Below, one piece after another: positions 41,307 through 51,288 of a stretch of DNA of 64,000 nt. A program made the position numbers and the translations under genes. The notes beneath the pieces were generated by a model. The model had not been told where the DNA came from, did not search any database, and was given only the letters and a program-made list of their open reading frames with translations. The stretch comes from Protopterus annectens (lineage: Eukaryota; Chordata; Ceratodontiformes; Protopteridae): NCBI RefSeq assembly GCF_019279795.1, contig NC_056739.1, forward strand, positions 18,641,292 to 18,705,291, written 5' to 3'. Every line of letters begins with the position of its first letter. The stretch's first letter is position 1.

Positions 41307-41466
41307 GGCAAACGAAATCTGAGGTCAGTCAGGGCTTGGCAAGGGGTTATGGGTAAGAGGGAGGAGCTAGGAGCTCGGAGCCTAAGCTTTTGAATTGCCG
41401 GCTCGGATCCGAGGTCGGATCCAATACCCACAGGTTGCAGACGAATGAAGTCTGCCTACTTCAGAT
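41307..41466. repeat. Right (5') ITR and terminus of A2
   Basis: ITR of 132 bp with two GGATCC units, then GCAGACGAATGAAGTCTGCC and TACTTCAGAT. D1 resumes at 41467. Confidence 0.92.
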
Positions 41467-42480
41467 TCATTGTTTCTAGGCTGTGACAATGTTGACTCCA
41501 TAAGCTTTTTAGGTACTATTAAAGTTTCCTCACATGCAGTCTTGCATATGGAATTATTAGGATGCAGGAGGCCATGAACCCCAAGTCCTGCAGAATTTGT
41601 CTTGCAGATAGCTGGTTTTTTGTGGCCACCTGTTTGAAGTAAGCCATCAACTGAATTTGTTTTTCTGGCATAAGGTAGGTCATCTGGGCAGTTGTATTCG
41701 AGCTTGCACCCAGGAATGTAATTATTTGAGAGGGTACCAGTTGTGATTTCTTTTCATTTATGGTGTACCCTAGACAAGTTAGAAGTCTTTTTACAAATGC
41801 CAGATGTTTTAGAGGAGTGTCCTTGTTTTCTGCCTGAATTAGACAATCATCCAGGAAGGATAAATTTGAATGTTTCTTGGTCTACAAAATGCAATTACTG
41901 GTGCCAAGCACTCTGTGAAGACCCTGGGTGCAGTAGATAAGCCAAAGGGCAGTGCAGAGAACTGGTAATGCAAATAGCCTGCTTTGAAGCGGAGGTATCT
42001 TCTGCAAGATTCCCTGATTGGGATATGCAGGTAAACCTCTTAAGTCTAGAGTTACCAACCAGGCATCCTTGCCTAGCATAGGCAGTAACTATTGTAGAGT
42101 CAGCATCTTGAATTTTGGAATGTCCAGAAATGTATTTAGAATGGATAAGTCCAGAATTGGACACCATGATTTGTCTTTTCTGGGTACCAGGAAAAGTCTT
42201 GATTAAAAAACTTGTCCCTTTTCCTTTTCTGGTACTGGTTGAATAGCCCCCATATTCATGAGGGACATAACTTGTTTCTGGGCCTCTGCCCACTGATTTG
42301 GAGGCAGATCTGGCCATCCGTTTTAGGATTGGCAACATGTGGAAATGAAATCTGTATCCCCTGGGATAATAGATTTAAAACCCACTTTTCCTGGGTAATT
42401 AGTTGCCAGTTTCATGCATGAAGTGCCAGTTTTCCCCCCAAAGGGACAGCAAAAAGATAAGTGCTCAGTGATTGCAGTGG
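41467..42480 (-). pseudogene. Reverse transcriptase of D1, broken
   Basis: In reverse orientation the sequence gives SRLFLVPRKD-like and LDLSILN blocks near 42120-42200. FLDD follows (codons 41846-41857) where the other families have YLDD, then a thumb-like segment with SQIITFLGA and MASCILIIPYARLHVRKL. Stops interrupt it near 42204 and 42100. It belongs to a different DIRS lineage from the A, B, C, E and Y elements, judging by the low identity outside the motifs. Confidence 0.7.
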
Positions 42481-42484
42481 AAAG

Positions 42485-44282
42485 TCATTGAGACTGTTTA
42501 CTGTAGGAAGGTGCCTTGTTACTTCCAAATTTGGAGGTGGAGGCACCCCATTGTTTTGTTCTAAAAGTTCCTTGTGACTGAAACCTGGAGCCTTTAGAAT
42601 GTCTGGGTTTGACCTGAGCTGCTCTGGTGGGTACTGGAAAGGACCCGTTCTTAGTAGGCCAGTGCCTACTGAACCTGGGTGGCTGCACTTGTAGGAAATC
42701 TTTTACAGTTTGCATAGATTTAGCTTTATCTTCCATCTTTTTCAAAACTTCTTCTGCCTTATTACCAAATAGACTGTCCTGTTGTAAATGAGCATCCAAC
42801 AATTTTGCTTTAACATGATCAGGCAGATTTTGCTCCTTGAGCCAAGCATGCCTTCTTATCACAGATCCAGTTACAGCGGCCCTGCAAGAGGCCTCCATGG
42901 AATCAAAATCACATTGCAAGGTATGCTTTCCAACTTGTTCAGCTGAAAGCAATAAATCCTGCAACTCTTATTTTCCACACAGTCAGAAATCAACATAATT
43001 TTCTGTTTAAGTAAGCCCATGACATGCTGCTATTTAAGCATATGAAATTGACAATTTAAAACCCTGATTGCCAAGATTGCAGATGTGTAAACCTTCTTAC
43101 CCCATCTATCCAGCGCCCTGGAGTCTCTATCAGAAGGGATAGTTTTTTTAGCAGTAGAAGCCTTAACGCCCTTGGGACCCTAAGAAATGGTTTCAGGGTC
43201 AGTAGTAGGGTTTTTAAAAAAGGAATTTGTGGGAGTCAGGAACCCTGTAATATCTGTCTGGCTTACTAGGAGCCGGAGGCAGGGAATCAGGTGCCATGCT
43301 GGAATCTGAGAAATCATCAACTGTCTAGAACAGGCAGTATAGCCAAAGGCCTATGCTGAGGAAGAAGGAAATCCCTGAGCCTCTTTTTAGATTCTGAGAA
43401 ATCCTGACTCTCCCAGTGAAAGTGTTCCCTTAGGATATGCAAAGTTTCTCCACAAGAAAAATCCTCAGAAGGAGAAGCAGAAGGGATGGAATCTTCTGCA
43501 TCAGAGTCCTCATAAGGTGGAACAGATAATTCCTGATCAGAAGAGGAATCAGAAGAAATAGAAACCTGATCTGATGATTCATAGTCAGTGCCTTGCCTAG
43601 GCCTCTTAGTAGGAGGGGAATGGGTATCCCTGATCAAGGTAATTAAATCCTCAGCCATTTTGATCATTTGTTTTTTAGGCATAGGGGCCTGTGCACATGG
43701 CCCAAGCATCGTTTTTTTAGACATAGAAGTTGATTTTGGCCTTAGTTTTGAAGATAGAGTTGGTTTAATATACAAATCTTTAGGCCTGAAAGCACCATCA
43801 GAAGCAGGTGCCTGCTCAGCGGCTCTGGACCCATCTAAGGTAGACACATCCGCGAGTTCAATACTTCTGTCTCGTGGCATACCGGACTCCGAATGGGTCT
43901 CAATAGAGACCTGCGAATCAAAAGTAGCGGGTATCAGGGGCTGCGAAAGTGCCTCACTGAGTACTGGCGAACCAGCGACTGGCTTAGGAGAAGCTTAGTA
44001 GTCGGTTTTGGACCTTGATGGTCTGTCTCTGTCTTTTTCTTTGCGTTTTTTAGGTATTCCAGTAGTCGGATTGCTAACCGACAACATTTCTGGATAGTTA
44101 AATCTTGAGCCAAATATTTTGATGCAAAAATATACCTTAATAGTGCGTTGATTAAAATTAGCACAAAACCGACAGCAAGGCATGTTGTGGTCAGGGCCTA
44201 GGCAAGGAATACAGTACAAATGAAAATCGTTATGAGGTATTTGCTTCCCACAAGTAATACAATTATTAACTTTTATTGACAT
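42485..44282 (-). pseudogene. gag of D1, divergent
   Basis: The start is ATG at 44280-44282 (MSIKVNNCITCGKQIPHNDF). The Cys/His block has C-x2-C, CIPCLGPDHNMPCCRFC, matching the C-x2-C-LG-x2-H plan despite low overall identity. A short acidic, Ser-rich middle follows (43317-43880: DQVSISSDSSSDQELS, then EDFSCGETLHILREHFHWE). The C-terminal part (42485-42964) carries LRRHAWLKEQNLPDHVKAKL-like text and LFGNKAEEVLKKMEDKAK, the LAP2alpha-like region. It is interrupted by stops and frameshifts. Confidence 0.75.
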
Positions 44283-44545
44283 CGGTAAGGAGCAAGAAAA
44301 ACTTTCCCTAACAGGGTACTTAGCTTTAGGTTGAAGACTTCGGTTCTGAAACTCGAAAACGAAAATTTCAGGAGTTGGCCGACCGGCACTTGCGAACTGC
44401 TTCTGCTTTGGGCACCGCGCGGCAGGAAAGACTGGTGAAAATGGTGTCGGCTGCATGTTTTATACCCCTGACGACCTGACGTCATGGAAGAAGGGACAGC
44501 AACCGACACAGGACCCAAGACTTTGTTAATCAGGCCGAATGAGTG

Positions 44546-45805
44546 CAACCTGCCAGCAGATTACCCAAATGTAATGACTGCAACAGTGAAACACAAACAA
44601 CATCTGCTCTGGTTGAGTGAGCTTTAATCTTGTGTTGTAAAGGCATATTTGCAGCTGAACAGACAAAGGTGATCCAATCAGATAACCATTTACACAGATT
44701 TGTTTTAGCCACTGGTCTACCTTTCCTGGGTTCAGAGAATGAAACAAAGAGGCTGGTCTGATTTCCTGATATCTTTTGTTTTATCCAAATAAAATCTGAG
44801 CTGTCTGTGAACATCAAGTTTGTGCAGCATATACTCCAACTTGTTGGAATGATTAGGGAAGAAAACTGGTTAACTCAATAACTTGGATGATATTGGTTTC
44901 TGAACAAACTCTGGGCAAAAAAGGAGGGATTTGTCCTAAGTGATACTCTGTCAGCATGAAAAATCAAATAAGGAGGGCTGGTAGATAAAACCTGAAGCTC
45001 TGACACTCTGCGGGCAGAAGTAATAGCTACCAGAAAAATGGTTTTCCATGACAAATATTTTAGGTCACAAGATGATGCTGGTTCAAACGGGGGAAAGATT
45101 ATACGTGACAACATAAAATTTAGATTCTATGGGGAATAGGGAGTTTTTACAGGTGGTCTCATGTGAAATGTCCCCTTGAGAAAGGCCTTGGATAACTTGT
45201 GGGACATGATATTTAACCGGTCAATCCCAAGATGAAAATTAGATATAGCAGCCAACTGGACACAATCTGTTGCTGCTGCCACTCCTTTGTTAAAAAATCA
45301 TAGTCAAGAATTCTAGTATGGATGTCAAGGGAGCTTGGTAAGTATCAATATTATGCTTAGAGGCCCATATGGAAAATCTCTTCTACTTACTAAGATACAA
45401 TCTTCTAATGGACGGCTTATGAGAAGACAAAAGGATCTGTTTGGTCTCACTGGAAAAATTATGAATCCTCGCTATGAGGAGAACTGGAGCAGCCAAGCTG
45501 TCAGCTTCAGTGACTGCAGAGAGAGATGAAGGTCTCCTGATGGATGTGTCGGAAGGTCTGGAACTGGGTCCAGAATCCTGGGATCCTCCAAGAGATGATG
45601 TTGAAGGAATGCGAACCAAATCTGCCGAGGCCAATGTGGGGCTATAAGGATGATAGTCCTTCCCAGGGATTTTGCTTTCTGTAGAACCTTGGGTATCAAT
45701 GGGATTTGTGGAAATGCATAGAGGAGACCCAGGGGCCAATCGTGTACAAATGCGTCCCTCGAGGCTTCTCCCAGAGGGGGAATCAGGGCAAAGTAGCTTC
45801 TGCAT
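44546..45805 (-). pseudogene. YR of E1, broken and truncated
   Basis: N-terminal piece at 45383-45805 (HKPSIRRLYLSK), core at 44875-45114 (SARRVSELQVLS), C-terminal piece from 44817 down to the D1 boundary with KAHSTRA (HxxR). The following LPLDAICAAATW region is barely recognisable and the tyrosine is missing. It cannot be functional. Confidence 0.75.
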
Positions 45806-47314
45806 TTTGTGTTGATGTGACTGGCAAAAAGGTCACAGCAAGACTGGCCCCATTTGTGGAAAATCCTGTCCACAATCTCTTTCTTGAGGAACCACTCATG
45901 TGGCAATAAGATTGCCTTGCTCAGCTTGTCTGCTATCATGTTAGATCTCCCGGGATGTGCGTTGCCAACAGAAAGCACTGGGAGGAAACAGCCCACTGCC
46001 AAACTCTGAGGGCTTCTCAGCAAAGGGGGTAAGATCTGGTTCCCCCTTGCTTGTTCAAGTACCAGACCACTGACATATTGTCAGTCTGAATCGCAATCGT
46101 TCCTAGAGGAAGAGAGTCCTGGAAGTACTGCAATGCCTAAAGTTCTGCTCTCATCTCCAGAACATTGATATACAGGTGTGACTCCTGATCAGTCCATGTG
46201 CCTTGGGCAGTCTTTCCCTGAAAATGCCCCCCCCCCCCCACACCCTATCAGGGAAGTGTCCGTGGTCACAATGGCTACTGGAACGGGTAGAACAAAGGAG
46301 TATCCTATGGTGACATGAAAAGACGTCAACCACCACTGGAGATCTTTCTTGCAAGAGCTCGTAATCAATATCGTGTGGTCCATGGGTAGTTCCTGGTAAG
46401 CCATTGAAGGATCTGCATATGCATTCTTGCTAATGGTATGGCTAGGATTGCTGCAGCCATCATACCCAATACTTTCAGAACTTCTGCAGCTGTGTGATCT
46501 GTCTTTCAATACCAACGTGCTCACATGCTGGCCCAGAAGAAAGACTCTTTCGATTGGTAGCCTTAGAGTGGTGGTTGAGGTGTCTAGCTCTGCTCCGATA
46601 AAAATGATATGCTGCGATGGCAACAAGGCAGACTTTTCTCAGTTGACTGTAAAACCTAAATGATTGCAGAGTGACAGAGTGTACTCCCTTGCCTGAATAA
46701 GTTGATGCCTGTTGGTGGCAGTAAGGAGCCAATCGTCTAGGTACGGAAACGCCTGGAATCCTAGACGCCTCAGGTGAGCTGTGACCACTACCATGCATTT
46801 GGTGAACACTCTAGGGGCTGTAGTGAGACCAAAGGGCAGGGCTTGAAACTGAAAATGGTTGGCTCCCAGTCAGAAACGCAGGTGATCTCTGGATGGCCTG
46901 GCCATCGTTATGTGGTAGTACGCATACTTGAGATCTATCGAGCACATCCAACTGTCTTTCCCTAAGAAGGGAAGAATAAACTGAAGCGTGACCATCTGGA
47001 ACTTCTCTTTCTTTACATATTGGTTGAGTCTGCTGAGGTCCAGAATAGGTTTCCAGTTCCCTGTTTTCTTCGGAACCAAAAAGAATCTTGAGTAAGTTCC
47101 AGATCCTGTCTGATCTGCTGGGACTGGCTGGATGACCTTTTTTTGTATCAACTTTCTGACCTCTATAGTTGCTTGTTCCCTGTAACTGGGTGGAACTTCC
47201 GGAATTCTCCTTATGAACGGGGGGGGGGGTGGCGAATGGTATGAAGTACCCCCTGGAAATGCTACTTTGTACCCAGCTGTCATGTGTTATTTCTTGCCAG
47301 GCGTTTGGGTACAA
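45472..47314 (-). pseudogene. RT / RNase H / Dam-like domain of E1
   Basis: RT block at 46870-47283: FFLVPKKTGNWKPILDLSRLN, SIDLKYAYYHITM (D to Y). YLDD is at 46732-46743. The RNase H start is at TTDTSLIG next to a 13-C run (46227-46239). Dam-like domain at 45472-45900: CDLFASHINTKCRSYFAL, DAFVHDW, AFPQIPLI and ILIAPHWPRQIW. Many stops and frame changes. Confidence 0.8.
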
Positions 47315-47973
47315 AGATAAGCGACCCCGACTGCCTCCTGAGCAGAACAGTCGAGCCTACTTTCAGGAGCGCTGATAGGGTTGCCCAGAGAAGTGATCTC
47401 TGTCACTCTAATGTTGTGGACCCCCTCTGCCGCGTGAGGGTGGCATCTTCCACTATTACCCCCTCCTCTCCCCCTGGAGGGGGGTTCACCACTTGTGACC
47501 TGAAAGGCTTCTTCGGCTTTCCGGAACCACATTTTTCCTCCCCTTTGACCTTTGGGATAAGGTCAGGCAGGGGCAGAAAATCAGACTCCGCCAGCAGAGT
47601 TTCCCTCCTGTTCACACCTGATAGAGGTTTCCTTCACTATAGGCCCAAACAGGGATGAGCCATCAAAGGGAGTGTTAACGAAGGATGACTTGAAGGGCTC
47701 TGCGAAGGACCACAAACGCATCCAGGAATGTCTTCTAAGAGCGACTCTTGTACCCGCTGCTCTACTCATTCCATCAGCTGCATAGGATATGAGACGCATG
47801 GATGAGTTGACAAAAAAATTTACGGTAGAAAGCTGGGCAGCAACTTTGTCAGAAACACCTGCAGCTACTGTACCCTGAAGAGCATCTCCCAACTCCTTAA
47901 GGAGATCTCTCTGCAACTTGGTAAAATGGGTCAAGCAGTTCAGTGAATGGAGAGCAAAAGTCGCTGAACTGAA
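47287..47973 (-). pseudogene. gag 3' part of E1 (left of A3)
   Basis: LAP2alpha-like region: MTHFTKLQRDLLKELGDALQ, NSSMRLISYAADGMSRAAGT and PFDGSSLFGP. The RG-rich tail (PPSRGRGGGNSG) follows in a second frame. It is interrupted at 47973/47974 by A3; the 5' part resumes at 53935. Confidence 0.82.
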
Positions 47974-48148
47974 TAAGAAGTTATGTACTCACCATAACAT
48001 TCCATCTGAGTAGGTGACTTCATTTGGATGCAACCTGTGGGTATCGGATCCGAGCCGGCAGTTCAAAAGCTTTAGGATCCGAGCTCCTAGCTCCTCCCTC
48101 TACCCATAACCCCTTGCCAAGCCCTGACTGACCTCAGATTGAGTTTGC
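47974..48148. repeat. Left terminus and ITR of A3
   Basis: Extension 47974-48035 is complementary to the ICR left half; ITR 48030-48148 has a single TCGGATCCGA. Position 2 is A (TAAG), in agreement with its ICR, whereas A1 and A2 have T. Confidence 0.92.
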
Positions 48149-48228
48149 TCTGTAAATACTAATATAAAAGATTCCTGGGAAACCAGGGCTAATAATGCTA
48201 AGAAGGTCAGGGGGATGGAGGGGGGGAT

Positions 48229-48330
48229 GGTTGCATCCAAATGAAGTCACCTACTCAGATGGAACGTTATGGTGAGTACATAACGTCTTAATCTGAAGTA
48301 GGCAGACTTCATTTGTCTGCAACCTGTGGG
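48229..48330. repeat. ICR of A3
   Basis: GGTTGCATCCAAATGAAGTC...CATAACGTCTTA joined to ATCTGAAGTAGGCAGACTTC. The centre predicts the junction CAGAT/TAAGA, matching this copy's own left end. Confidence 0.92.
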
Positions 48331-48365
48331 ACAGAGTCCCCAGCTACCTAAATCTTGGGCGGCCG

Positions 48366-49817
48366 TCATGGAAGGATGTTCCGGAGCACCGCAGAGCCAA
48401 AGGATGCTCTCCCTCTGGAAACGACATCCACTTTATAATGCGAGATGAAAGTATGAGATGAGGTCCATGTGGCTGCTGCACAGATATCATCTAATGGCAC
48501 TCTAGATTTAAAAGCAGCAGACGTGGATACTGCCCTGGTAGAGTGCGCTGTAATTCTCTGAGGAGCTGGTCTTCCTGAGGTGTCATAAGCCTGCAAGATA
48601 CAGTTAGAAATCCACTTCGACAGGGTAACCTTAGAGACTGCCTTATCCAGGGTGAATTTTGCAAAGGAGACGAACAGTTGATCGGATTTCCTATGACCAG
48701 CTGTTCTGTGAATATAGAAACGGAGCTGTCTGCGAACATCTAAAGAATGTAATTTATATTCTCCTTTGTTTTTATAGTTGGGGAAAAAAACTGGCAAGTT
48801 AATCGATTGGTTGATATTGGATTCTGAAGAAATCTTCGGTAGAAAGGAAGGATTGGTCCTGAGGAAAACCCTATCAGGAAAAAAGGAAAGATACGGTGGT
48901 TTGACGCATAAAGCCTGGAGTTCAGAAACTCTTCTAGCTGATGTAATGGCTACTAAGAAAGCAGTTTTCCAGGAAAGGTATTTCAAATCCACAGAGGCTG
49001 CAGGCTCAAAGGGGGGAGCGGTTAGGGCCTGCAGGACTAGAGATAAGTCCCAAGGTGGTATAGCTTCCTTAACCGAAGGTCTCAAGAGAAATGCACCTTT
49101 GAGGAAGGTTTTGCAAATTTTTGCAGCCATGAGAGGTGTTGAGTCATGACCCACATGGTAATGGGAAATAGCTGCCATCTGTACCTTTACCGTGGAAGAG
49201 CTTGCTCCTTGCTGAAAAAGGTCTGTCAAGAAGTCCAGTACCGCCAAAAGTGGTGCAGAAAAAGGGTCAAGGTTGTTATGTTCTGCCCAAATAGAAAACC
49301 TCTTCCATTTGCTTCGATAAACCTTCCTAGTGGAAGGTTTATGGGCCGCCACTAATATGGCTTTCACTGGTGATGAGATACCGGGAGTCCTTATCAGGGA
49401 TGGAACTGGAGCAGCCAGGCTGTCAATTTCAGGATGTGAAGGTTCGGAATTGGAAGCCCTTGAGGATGGGAGATGAGATCCGGAATCGGATCTAGAATCC
49501 AGGGCGGATTCACTCTGTGAGACCACACAAAAGGGAACCAAGGTTGACGAGGCCAGAACGGGGCAATGAGAATCATTTTGCTCCCCAAACTGTTGGCTTT
49601 CTGCAAAAGTTTCTGCATTACAGGCAATGGAGGGTAAGCGTAAAGGAGACCGGGAGGCCAAGCATGCACCAGGCCGTCTCTCGGGGATTTCCCGAATGGG
49701 GGAAATAGAGCGAAGAAACTGTCGCATTTGGCATTTGAGGGAGAAGCAAAATGATCGCAACAGGGTTGCCCCCAGGGGGCAAAAATCTGCTTCGCTACTA
49801 GTGTGTTGAGAGACCAT
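48366..49817 (-). CDS. Tyrosine recombinase (YR) of A3, intact
   Basis: 483 residues from the ATG shared with A1 (MVSQHTSSEADF). The N-terminal ~130 residues overprint RNase H/Dam-like. The recombinase part starts at HKPSTRKVYRSKWKRF. Catalytic motifs: SARRVSELQAL, TAHSTRAVS (HxxR) and TWTSSHTFISHY with the likely nucleophile Tyr. The same frame stays open far upstream, to an ATG at 51596 (1076 codons), across the whole RT region, so a longer or frameshift-fused product cannot be excluded. Function: integration of circular cDNA. No lesion is seen in the catalytic half. Confidence 0.91.
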   Translation of the reverse strand: MVSQHTSSEADFCPLGATLLRSFCFSLKCQMRQFLRSISPIREIPERRPGACLASRSPLRLPSIACNAETFAESQQFGEQNDSHCPVLASSTLVPFCVVSQSESALDSRSDSGSHLPSSRASNSEPSHPEIDSLAAPVPSLIRTPGISSPVKAILVAAHKPSTRKVYRSKWKRFSIWAEHNNLDPFSAPLLAVLDFLTDLFQQGASSSTVKVQMAAISHYHVGHDSTPLMAAKICKTFLKGAFLLRPSVKEAIPPWDLSLVLQALTAPPFEPAASVDLKYLSWKTAFLVAITSARRVSELQALCVKPPYLSFFPDRVFLRTNPSFLPKISSESNINQSINLPVFFPNYKNKGEYKLHSLDVRRQLRFYIHRTAGHRKSDQLFVSFAKFTLDKAVSKVTLSKWISNCILQAYDTSGRPAPQRITAHSTRAVSTSAAFKSRVPLDDICAAATWTSSHTFISHYKVDVVSRGRASFGSAVLRNILP

Positions 49818-51196
49818 TCGTGAGGGGAAAGAATGGTGCGACTGAGCTTGTCCGCTAGGATGTTGGACCTTCTCGGAATGTGCGTTGCCACAAGAAAGCG
49901 ATTGGTGGAGATTGCCCATTCCCAGACTCTCATGGCCTCTCAACAAAGGGGATAGGACCTGGTTCCCCCCTGTTTGTTGATGTACCAGACTACCGACATG
50001 TTGTCCGTCTGGATAGCAATAGTCCCTACAGGGAGAAGGCTGTGTAGTGCTTGCAACGCTAATAGCACCGCCCTCATCTCCAGGACATTTATGCAGTGAG
50101 GTCTCTGAACTGTTCCACGTGCCTTGGACAATTTTGCCCGCTGAATGTCCCCCCACCCGAGGCGAGAAGCGTCCGTGGTCACCGTAGCTAGGGGGAAAGC
50201 AGCACAGAAAGGTCTTCCTGTTAGGAGTTCCGTTGACTGGAGCCACCAAAAAAGGGAGCTCCTGCATGCTTTGCTGATAGCTATCGGGCTGCTGAGAGGG
50301 AAGTAAAGCGGGGACCATTGGACCTGGAGGGTCCATTGAAGAATCTGCATGTGTAGTCGAGCATGAAGAAGAAGCGGAATGGCTGCCGCCATTGAACCTA
50401 GGGCCCTCAGGACCAAAGCTGCCGTCGGAGCAGGTCGTAAGATGGCCGCGACATGACACCTCAGGTTGGACAGACGATCCGGGGTGAGGAATGCCCGCAT
50501 TTTTCTTGTGTCCAATCTTCCTCCTATAAAGTCTATAAGCAGTGTGGGATTCAGTGAAGACTTCTCTTTGTTTATGGTGATGCCCAGCCGAGGGGCTATG
50601 TGAAGGAAATAGTCCCTGGCTGAGCACAGCAGATGCCTTGATGACGCCGTGAGGAGCCAGTCGTCCAGGTATGGAAGCACCTGAATTCCCTGGAGTCTCA
50701 GGTGGGCCGCTACCACTGCAAGTACTTTGGTAAACACCCTGGGGGCAGAGGTGAGACCAAAGGGAAGGACCCTGAACTGGTAGTGACTGGCTCCCAGCCA
50801 GAAGCAAAGGAACCTCCTGGACCGCCTGTCCATCAGAATGTGGTAGTACGCGTCCTTGAGGTCTATGGAACACATCCAGTCGTTCTCCCGCAAAAGGGGG
50901 AGGATAGATTGTAAGGTGACCATCCGGAATTTTTGCTTGGTTACAGACAGGTTCAGTTGTGACAGGTCTAGAATCGGTCTTAAGTCCCCCGTCTTCTTTG
51001 GCACCAAGAAGAACCTGGAGTAAAACCCTGCTCCGGTCTGATCTCGGGGGACGCACTGGATGGCTCTTTTTGTTAGCAGCTGCGCGATCTCGATAGCTGC
51101 TGCCTCCCTTTGATCGGGTGGTACATCGGGGAGGCTTCGGGATCTGGGAATTCCATGAAAGGGGATTGAATAGCCTCTGGATATCACCCGAAGCAC
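49394..51196 (-). pseudogene. RT / RNase H / Dam-like domain of A3, near-intact
   Basis: One frame carries LPDVPPDQREAAAIEI, FFLVPKKTGDLRPILDLSQLN, SIDLKDAYYHILMD, LPFGLTSAPRVFTK and YLDD (50660-50671). The thumb follows, then RNase H (TTDASRLGWG, INVLEMRAVLLAL, QTDNMSVVWYINKQGG). TGA at 49940-49942 (CGA in relatives) interrupts YPLCREA. The Dam-like domain (CDHFASPSNAKCDSFF, AYPPLPVM, ILIAPFWPRQPW) then continues in the same frame to 49394. Between a six-base G-run (50149-50154) and a deletion near 50095, about 25 residues are read out of frame. Confidence 0.87.
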
Positions 51197-51288
51197 CCAA
51201 CGGTCTGACGTGATTGACTCCCATGTTGTCAGGTGCTTCGAAAACCACCCCCCCGACCGCCTCCAGAGATGGGCGGCCGGGCAACCCC

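Larger units (their letters stand above)
35559..41466 (-). mobile_element. DIRS element A2, complete (5908 bp)
   Basis: Family A element with termini TTAGAAGTTATG and CTACTTCAGAT, ITRs of 132 bp at 35615-35746 and 41307-41438, and an ICR at 35823-35924. It is inserted in D1 without target duplication: the flanks AATGATAGGAA and TCATTGTTTCTAGG join between the RT and RNase H parts of D1. Its ITRs hold an extra GGATCCGA unit compared with A1. It carries the private variant CATTCG at all four recombination-like sites. Confidence 0.92.
34542..44545 (-). mobile_element. Divergent DIRS element D1, truncated, split by A2
   Basis: A minus-strand DIRS relative with clearly lower GC and no CGGAGCC motifs. 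It contains the start of YR, a reduced Dam-like region, RNase H (left of A2), and the RT with FLDD plus gag (right of A2). It ends within the N-terminal part of YR at about 34541 and has no recognised ITR at either side. The right boundary, near 44545, is uncertain by about 30 bases and abuts a truncated YR of E1. Own sequence is about 4.1 kb. Confidence 0.72.
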
